Positions 26,213 through 33,052 of a stretch of 56,806 nucleotides of DNA are shown here, piece after piece; the first letter of the stretch is position 1, and the number at the start of each line of letters is the position of its first letter. A model generated the notes under the pieces. That model worked only from the letters and a program-made list of their open reading frames with translations, did no database searches and was not told the origin of the DNA. The stretch spans positions 1 through 56,806 of IMG/VR virus record IMGVR_UViG_3300010373_000054, one strand, 5' to 3'. The stretch comes from a virus. Position numbers and translations under genes: made by a program.

Positions 26213-26363
26213 AGAAGAAATGGTTACAATAACAAAGAAAGAATACGATTCGCTAGTCGATTCATCATTCAAGCTTAATTGTCTTGAAAATGGAGGAGTA
26301 GATAATTGGGAATGGTATTATGAATCTTTGAAAGACGGCGGTTATTTTAACGACGAAGACTAA
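26205..26363 (+). CDS. small phage protein (EYDxL..GVDNWEWY)
   Basis: 52 residues from ATG 26205, overlapping the previous stop by eight bases. KKEYDSLVDSSFKLNCLENGGVDNWEWYYESL is a motif shared by many tiny phage proteins of unknown role. GAAGGTAG serves as ribosome site. Confidence 0.7.
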   Translation: MTKEEMVTITKKEYDSLVDSSFKLNCLENGGVDNWEWYYESLKDGGYFNDED

Positions 26364-26530
26364 CAAATTCCATAGTCATCATAATCGTCTTCAACTACAG
26401 CATAAGCGGATTTCTCGCGGTCAATTACTTCTCCCAAAGGAGTCCGCTTTTGTGTTTTCTTGTGTCCGCAATAGGTTGCAGGAGTAGCGGGAACACCGCC
26501 ATGTGGTCTATTATCATCGCAACTTGACAT
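26360..26530 (-). CDS. small Cys/His protein on the opposite strand
   Basis: 56 residues: begins MSSCDDNRPHGGVPATPATY and continues CGHKKTQKRTPLGEVIDREK. C4, H10, C21 and H23 could bind a metal ion. AAGGA seven bases before the ATG supports translation. It lies between terminase small and large subunit genes on their strand, among rightward genes, so may belong to the packaging transcript. Family not recognised. Confidence 0.65.
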   Translation of the reverse strand: MSSCDDNRPHGGVPATPATYCGHKKTQKRTPLGEVIDREKSAYAVVEDDYDDYGIC

Positions 26531-26543
26531 GAAAGGATTCCTT

Positions 26544-26765
26544 ATTAATAGAGTAAAATTTCACATTAACGAAAAAGTAAGGATCAAGGACTTTCCAGAT
26601 TACTCGTATGACGAAAAATTCCCGTCACTTGCGCCGGGATCAGTTGGGCGCGTAATTGATACATGGTCTAAGAATAACTTTAACCGTCAGGAAACACATA
26701 TTCATGTTAAATTTGATTGTGGAAATGTATTTCCGTTTTATTTGGAAGAATTGGAGAAAATATGA
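26544..26765 (+). CDS. SH3-like small protein
   Basis: About 73 residues. The only in-frame ATG (26529) has no ribosome site; an ATT at 26544 has AAAGGA six bases upstream, so I place the start there with caution. VKFHINEKVRIKDFP...GSVGRVIDTW...HVKFDCGNVFPFYLEELEKI reads as an SH3-like barrel, one of the recurrent small folds of this genome. Ends in ATGA overlap with the next gene. Confidence 0.6.
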   Translation: MNRVKFHINEKVRIKDFPDYSYDEKFPSLAPGSVGRVIDTWSKNNFNRQETHIHVKFDCGNVFPFYLEELEKI

Positions 26766-26941
26766 AAATCAGCGAGCTTGTCGATAAGCTAAACAAGGTA
26801 AAAGAAACATTTGGAGATCTTCGGGTTGAGACAGAAACAGGTTTTAACTATACGGTAACTTCAATATCAGTTATAGACGAAGATGGACATCTTTGTTCTG
26901 AAAGGCGCAAAGAAGAAGCTTATTCGGTTTGGATTGAGTAG
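26762..26941 (+). CDS. MKxxEL family small protein
   Basis: 59 residues from ATG 26762 (ATGA overlap). MKISELVDKLNKVKETFGDLRVETET..YTVTSISVIDEDGH: an N-terminal helix MKxxELxxxL, then a GD-x-x-V strand and beta hairpins. Four more genes here share that plan (29932, 30137, 31988, 35113). Role unknown. Confidence 0.7.
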   Translation: MKISELVDKLNKVKETFGDLRVETETGFNYTVTSISVIDEDGHLCSERRKEEAYSVWIE

Positions 26942-26958
26942 GGGATTATTCCCCTACT
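26937..26958. terminator. hairpin shared by convergent genes
   Basis: AGTAGGGG-ATTATT-CCCCTACT. The rightward TAG lies in the left arm and the leftward TAA in the loop, so one hairpin closes both genes. The flanking T/A runs are short, so termination may be partial. Confidence 0.65.
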
Positions 26959-27413
26959 TCCTCATATTCAGCTTCAATAGCCAAAGTCTCTTGTTTTTGA
27001 ACAATATTCATCAGAGCCTTGATTTCTTCAGGCGACATTGTTTCAAGATTGATCTTGTGGTTAGTTTCAACGCTAACATCAATCTGCTTTTTATCCTGCC
27101 ATTGACCAAGACCAGAACCACGAAGCGCAAGACTTGCGGCCTGAACCGATGGACCGCTTTCCGCTTTAATCATCTTTGTTTCCCAAGCAAACAAACGCTT
27201 GTCAGATGCAATCTCACAAAGTTCAGCAAATTCAGGATATTTCTTTACCCAATTATAAATTGTTCGCCTGCTGACGCCTAGTTGACCAGCAATAGCTTCA
27301 AGGGAATATCCTTGTTCTGATAGTTCAGTTACCGTCTTACCAACAGATATGTCGAATTTGCTTTCAAAGACGCCAGTCTGTTCATTCTGAATTCTTTTTG
27401 TAGCTCGCGCCAT
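26946..27413 (-). CDS. terminase small subunit
   Basis: 155 residues. N-terminal helix-turn-helix (GYSLEAIAGQLGVSRRTIYNWVKKYPEF, about 36-61), central helices (LFAWETKMIKAESGPSVQAASLALR) and an acidic tail. This is the DNA-recognition plan of small terminases; pac/cos selection is the expected task. 1.1 kb upstream of terL on the same strand. Another HTH role cannot be excluded. Confidence 0.75.
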   Translation of the reverse strand: MARATKRIQNEQTGVFESKFDISVGKTVTELSEQGYSLEAIAGQLGVSRRTIYNWVKKYPEFAELCEIASDKRLFAWETKMIKAESGPSVQAASLALRGSGLGQWQDKKQIDVSVETNHKINLETMSPEEIKALMNIVQKQETLAIEAEYEEVGE

Positions 27414-27431
27414 TTATTTTCCTTTTACCGC

Positions 27432-27461
27432 TTGCATTGTAAATAAAACTATGTTTATATA
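27432..27461 (+). promoter_or_regulatory. rightward promoter of accessory operon
   Basis: TTGCAT, 18 bp, TATATA. The TATATA hexamer is also the -10 of the leftward promoter. Drives 27500 onward. Confidence 0.55.
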
Positions 27462-27484
27462 CCATTATAAACGTAAAAAGTCAA
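27456..27484 (-). promoter_or_regulatory. leftward promoter of terminase small subunit
   Basis: TTGACT, 17 bp, TATATA read leftward. It overlaps the inverted repeat GTTTATA-TACCAT-TATAAAC (27453-27472), which could be an operator that decides between the two directions. Confidence 0.65.
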
Positions 27485-27499
27485 GATTGGAGATAGATT

Positions 27500-28063
27500 A
27501 TGAATTCGAAAGAAGGGCATCATAGTTGGATGATATGGACTGCAAGAGAGAAAGCTAAACTTTTACACGTACATCAAAAAAGAAAATACACGGAAGAGCC
27601 TTATATTAATCATGTTGAAGCTGTAGCTACCAAGTTGGTTTCTTGGGGTTTTGATGATACACATATGATCTGTGCCGCATTATTGCATGATATTGTAGAG
27701 GATTGTAATTATTCGTTTGATCTAATAAAAGATGGTTGGGGATTTACAACAGCTCAATACGTATGGCATTTGACAAATGTTCCTCATATGGCTGGCAATC
27801 GTGCAAAGCGTCATACAATGGACGTTCAACGACTTTCGCAAGCTCCTTGGCAGGCGAAAGTTATCAAGTGTGCAGATTTGATCGATAACACATCTACAAT
27901 CGTCAAATATGATCCAAACTTTGCAAAGATTTATCTTGACGAGAAGAAAGATATCGTATCTAAGTTTGTTGAGGATTTTGATATCCCAAACCACGTTATC
28001 AAAGAATTAGTAGAGGTTTTAGAGAATGCCATTAAAGAGCTTGAAGAAGTACAAAATCGTTAA
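27500..28063 (+). CDS. HD-domain (p)ppGpp hydrolase-like protein (SpoT/MESH1 type)
   Basis: 187 residues, the size of small alarmone hydrolases. H38 (EPYINHVEAV), H63-D64 and E67-D68 (ALLHDIVED), and D126..DN130 (VIKCADLIDNTSTI) are the metal and substrate residues of the RelA/SpoT hydrolase domain; there is no synthetase domain. It would remove 3'-pyrophosphate from (p)ppGpp, keeping transcription and growth up during infection. First gene of the rightward operon. A related nucleotide substrate is possible. Confidence 0.8.
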   Translation: MNSKEGHHSWMIWTAREKAKLLHVHQKRKYTEEPYINHVEAVATKLVSWGFDDTHMICAALLHDIVEDCNYSFDLIKDGWGFTTAQYVWHLTNVPHMAGNRAKRHTMDVQRLSQAPWQAKVIKCADLIDNTSTIVKYDPNFAKIYLDEKKDIVSKFVEDFDIPNHVIKELVEVLENAIKELEEVQNR

Positions 28064-28199
28064 CTCATATACGGGTGAATTTTTTAAATCATACCGTTCG
28101 TTCAAAACAGCATATGATACCGTTCTTGCGCTAAATTATATGGAACGCTCGAATGGTCAATTTAATAACCCATGGGAGATTAAATATCTTGATTCGTAG
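28026..28199 (+). CDS. small basic/aromatic protein
   Basis: 57 residues, starting inside the end of the HD gene in another frame. MPLKSLKKYKIVNSYTGEFF.. continues with SYRSFKTAYDTVLALNYMER. Short alpha/beta look; resembles small phage proteins with a YxI..xTGE start, role unknown. Confidence 0.6.
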   Translation: MPLKSLKKYKIVNSYTGEFFKSYRSFKTAYDTVLALNYMERSNGQFNNPWEIKYLDS

Positions 28200-28311
28200 T
28201 AGAGAAGAAGCTGTAGCTTTCATAAAATATAAACTAGAAAATGATTATTATTTTCTACCATTTGAAGCTGAAGAAAAATGGATAAAGCAACTTATGGAGG
28301 AAAACAAATGA
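28189..28311 (+). CDS. 40-residue protein, TTG start
   Basis: TTG at 28189 follows GGGAGAT at good distance and overlaps the previous stop. The product is charged and helical (SREEAVAFIKYKLEND). Stop overlaps the next start (ATGA), which argues for translation. Confidence 0.5.
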   Translation: MIRSREEAVAFIKYKLENDYYFLPFEAEEKWIKQLMEENK

Positions 28312-28430
28312 TTGATCCTTTCACGCTTATGATCGTGGTTGCTGTAGGATCGTTCCTAGGTCATGTAATTTATGATCTAGTCCTTTACTTCTTTTATGGA
28401 GATGATGACGATGAAGGTTCTTTTTCTTGA
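28308..28430 (+). CDS. small membrane protein
   Basis: 40 residues: a single membrane helix (TLMIVVAVGSFLGHVIYDLV) and an acidic tail GDDDDEGS. Preceded by GGAGG; overlaps both neighbours. Unknown role. Confidence 0.6.
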   Translation: MIDPFTLMIVVAVGSFLGHVIYDLVLYFFYGDDDDEGSFS

Positions 28431-28908
28431 TTGCGATGGAGTATTGAACGATACTAATGATCTTTCTGTTCGTTCTGGAAGGTTCGAGCATGATGATTCA
28501 GGGTTTATCATCAATACGCAAAAAGTTCGTTTGTTGCAGGATATTGTAGAGCAGACTGATTGTAGGATTGTTTTGTCTTCTGCTTGGCGACTTTGGGATG
28601 AAGCCATTAAGACGCTTGAATATTATGGAATTGAGATTTATGATGTAACGCCTTCATTCAGCGGACCTCGTGGAGGTGAAATTCAATTTTGGCTCAACAA
28701 TAGTAAAGTTGAAATTGAACGATACGCAATTGTTGATGATGATAGTGATATGTTGGATCACCAATGGAAGTTTTTCTTTCAAACTGATCATGATTATGGA
28801 TTGACAAAAACAATTGCGTATAGGATAACTCATTATCTCAACAAAGGAAGGAAGGAAATAGTTGATTATGGAGAATTATGGGCCAAGCTTGATGGAAGCT
28901 CTATTTGA
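28411..28908 (+). CDS. HAD-superfamily phosphatase
   Basis: 165 residues from ATG 28411 (GGAG nine bases before). D7-C-D9-G-V (motif I), VLSSAWR (motif II), and AIVDDDSDM (motif IV) define a HAD fold of the type found in RNA/DNA end-repair proteins (HAD of Swiss-army-knife family). It probably removes a phosphate from nucleotides or nucleic acid ends. Confidence 0.8.
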   Translation: MKVLFLDCDGVLNDTNDLSVRSGRFEHDDSGFIINTQKVRLLQDIVEQTDCRIVLSSAWRLWDEAIKTLEYYGIEIYDVTPSFSGPRGGEIQFWLNNSKVEIERYAIVDDDSDMLDHQWKFFFQTDHDYGLTKTIAYRITHYLNKGRKEIVDYGELWAKLDGSSI

Positions 28909-29002
28909 AAATCGCCGCCCTTGGCAAGAGACAGCAGAGCTTGTAATTGCTTTTGCATCCGGGGCAATCCTTAGTTACTGTTTTGTGGTGTATGGACTAT
29001 GA
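28868..29002 (+). CDS. small membrane protein
   Basis: 44 residues, one membrane helix near the C-terminus (TAELVIAFASGAILSYCFVV). Lies in another frame across the end of the HAD gene and ends in ATGA overlap with the next gene. Confidence 0.55.
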   Translation: MENYGPSLMEALFENRRPWQETAELVIAFASGAILSYCFVVYGL

Positions 29003-29217
29003 GTGAATTAATTAGAGAAGAATTTGAAATCGAAGTTGCAAAAGCTTTTGCCGGTTACTGTCAAGAGCCATTCGAAGAATGGATTGAATATGCACAAAAG
29101 CTTGTTGCTAACGACCTTGAATGGCAGAAGATCGAATATGGCGATCCTGAGTATGCTTGGGATGCTGAAGCAGCTAAGGAGCTTTCTGATATTGATATCA
29201 GCTATTGGGAAGTTTAA
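28999..29217 (+). CDS. small acidic protein
   Basis: 72 residues, acidic and helical with many aromatic residues (FAGYCQEPFEEWIEYAQKLV). No family recognised. ATGA-coupled. Confidence 0.65.
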   Translation: MSELIREEFEIEVAKAFAGYCQEPFEEWIEYAQKLVANDLEWQKIEYGDPEYAWDAEAAKELSDIDISYWEV

Positions 29218-29231
29218 GAGAGGATTGACAA

Positions 29232-29405
29232 ATGCTTTCTATCTTCACTAACACAATTGAAGGTTTGGTTGAAGCAACAGTTAACACGATCAAGGCACCT
29301 ATTGGAGCGGCACTATTGCCTCTCGACAATGGCAAAACATTGAATGATGCTGTAGAAGGTGTTACCGAGGGTCTTGAAAAGGTTGGAAAGAGTGATGAAA
29401 TCTAA
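29232..29405 (+). CDS. small amphipathic protein
   Basis: 57 residues after a clear GAGAGG site. LSIFTNTIEGLVEATVNTIKAPIGAALLPLDNGKTL looks like an amphipathic membrane-active helix followed by a soluble tail; similar phage proteins exist, function unknown. Confidence 0.6.
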   Translation: MLSIFTNTIEGLVEATVNTIKAPIGAALLPLDNGKTLNDAVEGVTEGLEKVGKSDEI

Positions 29406-29550
29406 TTTCGTGCTTCTAGTCATTAGTCTATTGGTTGTGGCTGTATGCATTTATCTCAGCTGGTTGACTCCTGCCTTCTTTTGGGGCATAGTCTCTATCA
29501 TGACAACGATTAACATTTTGATGAAAAGGAAAGATGATGACGCAGAATAA
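29395..29550 (+). CDS. two-helix membrane protein
   Basis: 51 residues from ATG 29395. Two membrane helices (VLLVISLLVVAVCIYLSW and FFWGIVSIMTTINILM) with a charged tail KRKDDDAE. Overlaps both neighbours. Confidence 0.6.
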   Translation: MKSNFVLLVISLLVVAVCIYLSWLTPAFFWGIVSIMTTINILMKRKDDDAE

Positions 29551-29932
29551 ATATGTAGTCGGTAAGAAGTATAAGATTGGTTTTGATTGGTGGGGGTATT
29601 CGGATGCGATTGTAAAGGTAATTTCTATCAGAGGAAATGACTATAGCACGCACAATACAATTAAAGTTGAATATGAAGATGGAAGTACAAAAGAATTTCA
29701 TACATCAAGCATTGTAGATCAGTACACAACTCCATACGAAGAAGAAAAGACTATTGTCACTGAAAAAGTGACTAGGGTTATTGAGGCTGGTGAATATGGT
29801 CATGTTTGGGTAGATAATTTTGAAGTTGGTGTTGATAAGCACATCACTATTGAAGTGAATAGCAATGTCTTCACAAAACAAACATTGGGTGACCTTATCA
29901 AAACCCTAAACGAAATTCATGAGGTTATGTGA
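29537..29932 (+). CDS. SH3-like plus GxYG module protein
   Basis: 131 residues. N-terminal SH3-like barrel (YVVGKKYKIGF..DAIVKVISIRG..IKVEYEDGS) and C-terminal module VTEKVTRVIEAGEYGHVWVD..TIEVNS..TLGDLIKTLNEI. The second module recurs in proteins at 30414, 35385, 44246 and 45843. Probably a protein- or nucleic-acid-binding accessory; no catalytic residues seen. Confidence 0.7.
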   Translation: MTQNKYVVGKKYKIGFDWWGYSDAIVKVISIRGNDYSTHNTIKVEYEDGSTKEFHTSSIVDQYTTPYEEEKTIVTEKVTRVIEAGEYGHVWVDNFEVGVDKHITIEVNSNVFTKQTLGDLIKTLNEIHEVM

Positions 29933-30132
29933 TGAAAGTAATTGAACTTATTGAAAAGATGACATCGCATCTAAAGGAAAATCCTGATATTGCAGATCAC
30001 GAAGTTTTCCTTTGCTTTGAAGAAACGGATGATGGAGGTGAAGAAAGAATGTATCGAGATATTGAAATTCTTGACGCTTTGCCAAACATTATTGACTCAA
30101 CGCCTAAGTATTGGCTTTATAATTGGGAATAG
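29932..30132 (+). CDS. MKxxEL family small protein
   Basis: 66 residues from ATG 29932 (TGATG overlap). MKVIELIEKMTSHLKENPDIADHEVFLCFEE; same plan as 26762 and others: helix, then D-H-E-V strand, acidic loop. Confidence 0.7.
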   Translation: MKVIELIEKMTSHLKENPDIADHEVFLCFEETDDGGEERMYRDIEILDALPNIIDSTPKYWLYNWE

Positions 30133-30136
30133 TGTG

Positions 30137-30316
30137 ATGAAAGTTAAAGAACTACTACAAATACTGAATAACTTTATTGATAACGATCCATCAGCTATGG
30201 AATATGAAATCAATATGAATAATGAACGCGAATATTACGATGAAGATGTAGAAACCCCTATCGTGGATGTTGTCATATTCCCCGAATATAAGCATGTAAC
30301 CCTATACAAATATTAA
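30137..30316 (+). CDS. MKxxEL family small protein
   Basis: 59 residues. MKVKELLQILNNFIDNDPSA-MEYEINMN..., then PIVDVVIFPEYKHVTLYKY. Tandem paralogue of its upstream neighbour. Last gene before a strong terminator. Confidence 0.7.
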   Translation: MKVKELLQILNNFIDNDPSAMEYEINMNNEREYYDEDVETPIVDVVIFPEYKHVTLYKY

Positions 30317-30322
30317 TAACAA

Positions 30323-30348
30323 AGAGCGCTTCGGCGCTCTTTTTTTTT
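30323..30348 (+). terminator. intrinsic terminator
   Basis: AGAGCGC-TTCG-GCGCTCT followed by T8; the UUCG tetraloop makes it very stable. Three bases later a new promoter starts. Confidence 0.92.
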
Positions 30349-30350
30349 GT

Positions 30351-30379
30351 TTGACATGAGATTGTGAATAGCCTATGGT
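30351..30379 (+). promoter_or_regulatory. phage promoter
   Basis: TTGACA, 17 bp, TATGGT, directly after the terminator and before the operon 30414-32149. Confidence 0.7.
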
Positions 30380-30413
30380 TTATTATCTTAAAACACAAAA
30401 AGGAGAAATTAGG

Positions 30414-30800
30414 ATGAAATTTGAACTTCAGAAAGGAAAATACTATCGCACTCGTGACGGACGTAAAGTAGGTCCGATGGAAAAACGAGTTGATCAGTTT
30501 TATGATCCTTCGGATACATTGACAGGTTATGGTTGGTATAAGAATGGAAAATATTTGAATGGTGAATCTGAATGTCAACTTGATCTTGTAAGAGAGTGGT
30601 GCGAAGAGAAGGGTATTTTTACAACTGTCAAAAAGCTAAATATCGGTGATTTTGGAAATTTCAAGATCAATGAAAACACTTATGGAGTTAGTGTCGATTT
30701 GTTTCCTTCCAGCTTCTGGAAGTGTAATTCAGAAGAGTTGAAACAGCTTGCAAACCAACTTCTAGAAATCGTTGATCATTGGGAGAATGATGGAGAATGA
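30414..30800 (+). CDS. YxTRDG plus GxYG-like module protein
   Basis: 128 residues from ATG 30414 (AAGGAG). N-terminus KGKYYRTRDGRKVGPMEK...YGWYKNGKYLNGESECQLDLV matches a small phage beta domain (Y-x-T/R-R-D/C-G) also present in 44246 and 37034. C-terminus VKKLNIGDFGNFKIN..ELKQLANQLLEI is a variant of the GxYG module. Confidence 0.7.
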   Translation: MKFELQKGKYYRTRDGRKVGPMEKRVDQFYDPSDTLTGYGWYKNGKYLNGESECQLDLVREWCEEKGIFTTVKKLNIGDFGNFKINENTYGVSVDLFPSSFWKCNSEELKQLANQLLEIVDHWENDGE

Positions 30801-31057
30801 AAACGTACAAAGTAATTGAACCAAATACAGGTGAAATTTTTCACGATGCTGTTGAATATGAGATTCATATTCTCCCTTGTCCTGATGCAGCTTTAGAGAA
30901 TTATCTACTTGATGGTGATCGAAATGGCTGGTTCTACGATGGATATCCACAAGGCCGAGAATACCACGTTCTTTGTGTGGAAACTGGAGTCGTGACAAAA
31001 CATATCGTAAATACTGAATTTGAACCAAGCTTTGTTATTTCAGATAAGAGGGATTGA
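30797..31057 (+). CDS. hypothetical protein
   Basis: 86 residues, ATGA-coupled. MKTYKVIEPNTGEIFHDAVEYEIHIL...GWFYDGYPQGREYHVLCVETG; a mixed beta protein. The start YKVxEPNTGE recalls 28026 (YKIVNSYTGE). Not recognised. Confidence 0.65.
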   Translation: MKTYKVIEPNTGEIFHDAVEYEIHILPCPDAALENYLLDGDRNGWFYDGYPQGREYHVLCVETGVVTKHIVNTEFEPSFVISDKRD

Positions 31058-31059
31058 GT

Positions 31060-31302
31060 ATGGAAGAAACAATCAAAACTCTTAGAAAAATGCTTGAAAT
31101 TTATGAGCAGCGATTAGAAAATTGCGAAAGGGTTGTTGAACGTCTTGCGACTGAAATGGGACTATTTGAAAGTAGAGAAGGGTATAACACTTACGTTGTT
31201 CGTTTGGCAGTAGATCACGAGTCAGAAGCAAGGACACTTAGGAAAGAAATATTGGCTTTGCGTCTTGCAATTGAATATATTGAAGGGGATGTTTTGAAAT
31301 GA
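31060..31302 (+). CDS. coiled-coil protein
   Basis: 80 residues from ATG 31060 (AGAGGG). Almost entirely helical with heptads (KTLRKMLEIYEQRLENCERV ... LRKEILALRLAIEYIE). Probably a dimer; role unknown. Confidence 0.65.
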   Translation: MEETIKTLRKMLEIYEQRLENCERVVERLATEMGLFESREGYNTYVVRLAVDHESEARTLRKEILALRLAIEYIEGDVLK

Positions 31303-31484
31303 AATACCTAAAATTGTGCAAATGTTATGAAGCGCCTATCATCATTCCTTTTTCTGAAGAAGATGAGAGCAGATTAGAAGAAATTTGCGATCACCTAATT
31401 CGTATTGGAAAGCTAGATTGGTTTGAGATAACAGAATTCTTTGCAGAAGAAGATATTCTAGATATTATCGAAAGAACATGGTAG
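31299..31484 (+). CDS. small acidic protein
   Basis: 61 residues, ATGA-coupled, acidic and helical (SEEDESRLEEICDHLIRIGKL). Not recognised. Confidence 0.6.
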   Translation: MKYLKLCKCYEAPIIIPFSEEDESRLEEICDHLIRIGKLDWFEITEFFAEEDILDIIERTW

Positions 31485-31492
31485 AGGTTATA

Positions 31493-31663
31493 ATGCTGAT
31501 TAAAATTAATGAAAACACATGGATTAACCCTGATCATGTGCAACAGGTAGTAATTATAGGTGTTGACAAAACACGAATCATTACAACAAATGATTATTTT
31601 GATTTAAACAAAAGCGCACAAGAAGTTGTCAACATTTTAAACGGAAAAGGAAAGAGTCTATGA
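31493..31663 (+). CDS. small beta protein
   Basis: 56 residues from ATG 31493 (AGAGG five bases before). MLIKINENTWINPDHVQQVVIIGVD..RIITTNDYFDLNKSAQEVVNIL resembles the small LytTR-like or flagellar FlbD-type beta fold common in phages; function unknown. Confidence 0.6.
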   Translation: MLIKINENTWINPDHVQQVVIIGVDKTRIITTNDYFDLNKSAQEVVNILNGKGKSL

Positions 31664-31815
31664 ATATTGTTCTACACGTTGTTAGCACTATTGCAGCGGC
31701 ATTGCTTACATGGAGTTTCTTTTTGCCTGCCGTAAATTTTATTTTGGTTGTGGCTGGTGTTTCTTTGTTGGCAATTATCTCAACATTCATTGCTCAATTT
31801 TATTATTCGTGGTGA
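31660..31815 (+). CDS. two-helix membrane protein
   Basis: 51 residues, nearly all hydrophobic, two membrane helices (STIAAALLTWSFFLPAVNF and LVVAGVSLLAIISTFIAQF). ATGA-coupled. Confidence 0.6.
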   Translation: MNIVLHVVSTIAAALLTWSFFLPAVNFILVVAGVSLLAIISTFIAQFYYSW

Positions 31816-31820
31816 TTTAG

Positions 31821-31991
31821 ATGAAAGTAAATTTAACTAATGGTGAAACAGAAACACAGTCGATATATAGTTTAAAAAGCCTGAAAGCGAATAGCGTTGA
31901 ATTATTCTATGAAGATTTTGAAGCTATTCTTAGACATCCAGAACTATTGCATATGATATTTATGAGATTGGTGCCGGGAGTGAAGAAATGA
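31821..31991 (+). CDS. small hypothetical protein
   Basis: 56 residues. MKVNLTNGETETQSIYSLKS.. then ELFYEDFEAILRHPELLHMI. No family recognised. Overlaps the next start (ATGA). Confidence 0.6.
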   Translation: MKVNLTNGETETQSIYSLKSLKANSVELFYEDFEAILRHPELLHMIFMRLVPGVKK

Positions 31992-32149
31992 AAGTCAATG
32001 AACTAATTAAACTGCTACAGGAAAGCGTTGAAGAGAATTTTGAGGTTGGGGAGTATGATGTTTATATGAATGTTGATTATGATGAAGCTTATGCAGGAGT
32101 CACATCAATGTACATCCATAAAGGTTTTGTAGACCTTGAATCAGAATAA
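31988..32149 (+). CDS. MKxxEL family small protein
   Basis: 53 residues. MKVNELIKLLQESVEENFEV then GEYDVYMNVDYDEAYAGVTSMYI. Fourth member of the family; the last base of its stop is the first base of the terminator stem. Confidence 0.65.
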   Translation: MKVNELIKLLQESVEENFEVGEYDVYMNVDYDEAYAGVTSMYIHKGFVDLESE

Positions 32150-32173
32150 GAGCGCTTAGGCGCTCTTTTTTTT
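32149..32173 (+). terminator. intrinsic terminator
   Basis: AGAGCGC-TTAG-GCGCTCT then a T run; near copy of the terminator at 30323, again followed at once by a promoter. Confidence 0.9.
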
Positions 32174-32175
32174 GT

Positions 32176-32204
32176 TTGACATGGTGCATAGATTATGAGA
32201 TTGT
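32176..32204 (+). promoter_or_regulatory. phage promoter
   Basis: TTGACA, 17 bp, GATTGT, preceded by TTATGA. Drives the operon 32241-35289. Confidence 0.65.
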
Positions 32205-32240
32205 GATTTTAGAGAATCAAACACAAAAGGAGAGAAATAA

Positions 32241-32591
32241 ATGACAAAGTTTAAAATTGGTGATAGGGTTAAGGATGTTAGTTATTCAGCACCAGTTAAT
32301 CCCTATGGTGTTGTTCATGCAATTGATAATATCAATGATGATTTTATACAAATTTGTTGGGATCATAATTCCAATAATGGATCAGCAAATTATGTCGGCG
32401 GATTTCACCACTCTTCAGACTTCATCCTAGTAGAAAGTGCGCAAAAAGCAATTGAACCATGGAACCTGATGCAAGTCTCTATTCACAACAAAGAGAAGTT
32501 CAAGGAAACGCTACTAAACATCTTGAATGAAGGGCGAAAGCTAACGCCTATAGAAGTTGTTAAGGTTGAAGATTTCTTGGGGGTTGTGTGA
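32241..32591 (+). CDS. SH3-like protein
   Basis: 116 residues after AAAGGAG. KFKIGDRVKDVSYS..YGVVHAIDNINDDFIQICWD is an SH3/KOW-like barrel; the C-terminal 60 residues are helical (NKEKFKETLLNILNEGRKLTPIEVVKVEDFL). Likely a small binding protein of the early set. Confidence 0.7.
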   Translation: MTKFKIGDRVKDVSYSAPVNPYGVVHAIDNINDDFIQICWDHNSNNGSANYVGGFHHSSDFILVESAQKAIEPWNLMQVSIHNKEKFKETLLNILNEGRKLTPIEVVKVEDFLGVV

Positions 32592-32875
32592 TGGTTGATG
32601 TTAAACACACGCCTACGCCTTGGGACACGATGGGAAGCCTTGTGATACGTGTAGAGGGTCCGACCTCTTACATGGTTGCTAGAGCTTCATCTTCAGAAGA
32701 TGCCGACCATATCGTCAAGTGCGTTAAAATGCATGATGAGTTGGTGGAGGTGCTATCTAAATTCATGGATTTCAAAGATAGTGACTACGTGCCTAATAAT
32801 ATGTTTAAACGCGCAGAAAAAACCCTCGCCAAAGCACGAGGAGAACAAACAAAGGAGATTCTAAATGAAGGTTAA
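32591..32875 (+). CDS. HTPTPW-type phage protein
   Basis: 94 residues from ATG 32591 (TGATG). The N-terminal KHTPTPWDTMGSLVIR and DADHIVKCVKMHDELVEVL are hallmarks of a very widespread small phage protein family of unknown role. Confidence 0.75.
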   Translation: MVDVKHTPTPWDTMGSLVIRVEGPTSYMVARASSSEDADHIVKCVKMHDELVEVLSKFMDFKDSDYVPNNMFKRAEKTLAKARGEQTKEILNEG

Positions 32876-33050
32876 AATTATTCGTGAAAAGGTAGGCGGT
32901 TTTGATTTTGACGCTGGATGGGTGACTGAAGGTAAGGCTTATACAGTTATCAAAAGGCATACTATTTGGGATGACGGATATTACATTAGCGATAACGATG
33001 GTGATGCACTATTGTTTTGGGAACATGAGCTGGAGTTTGTGGAGGATTGA
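32865..33050 (+). CDS. SH3-like MKVxI protein
   Basis: 61 residues: MKVKIIREKV then W-V-T-E-G-K-A-Y-T-V, DGYYISDNDGD and ELEFVED. Same plan as the following gene and as the N-termini of 33652 and 34258: MKVRI, GxxY, a DxDGD turn, closing E-x-V-E. Confidence 0.7.
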   Translation: MKVKIIREKVGGFDFDAGWVTEGKAYTVIKRHTIWDDGYYISDNDGDALLFWEHELEFVED

Positions 33051-33052
33051 TT

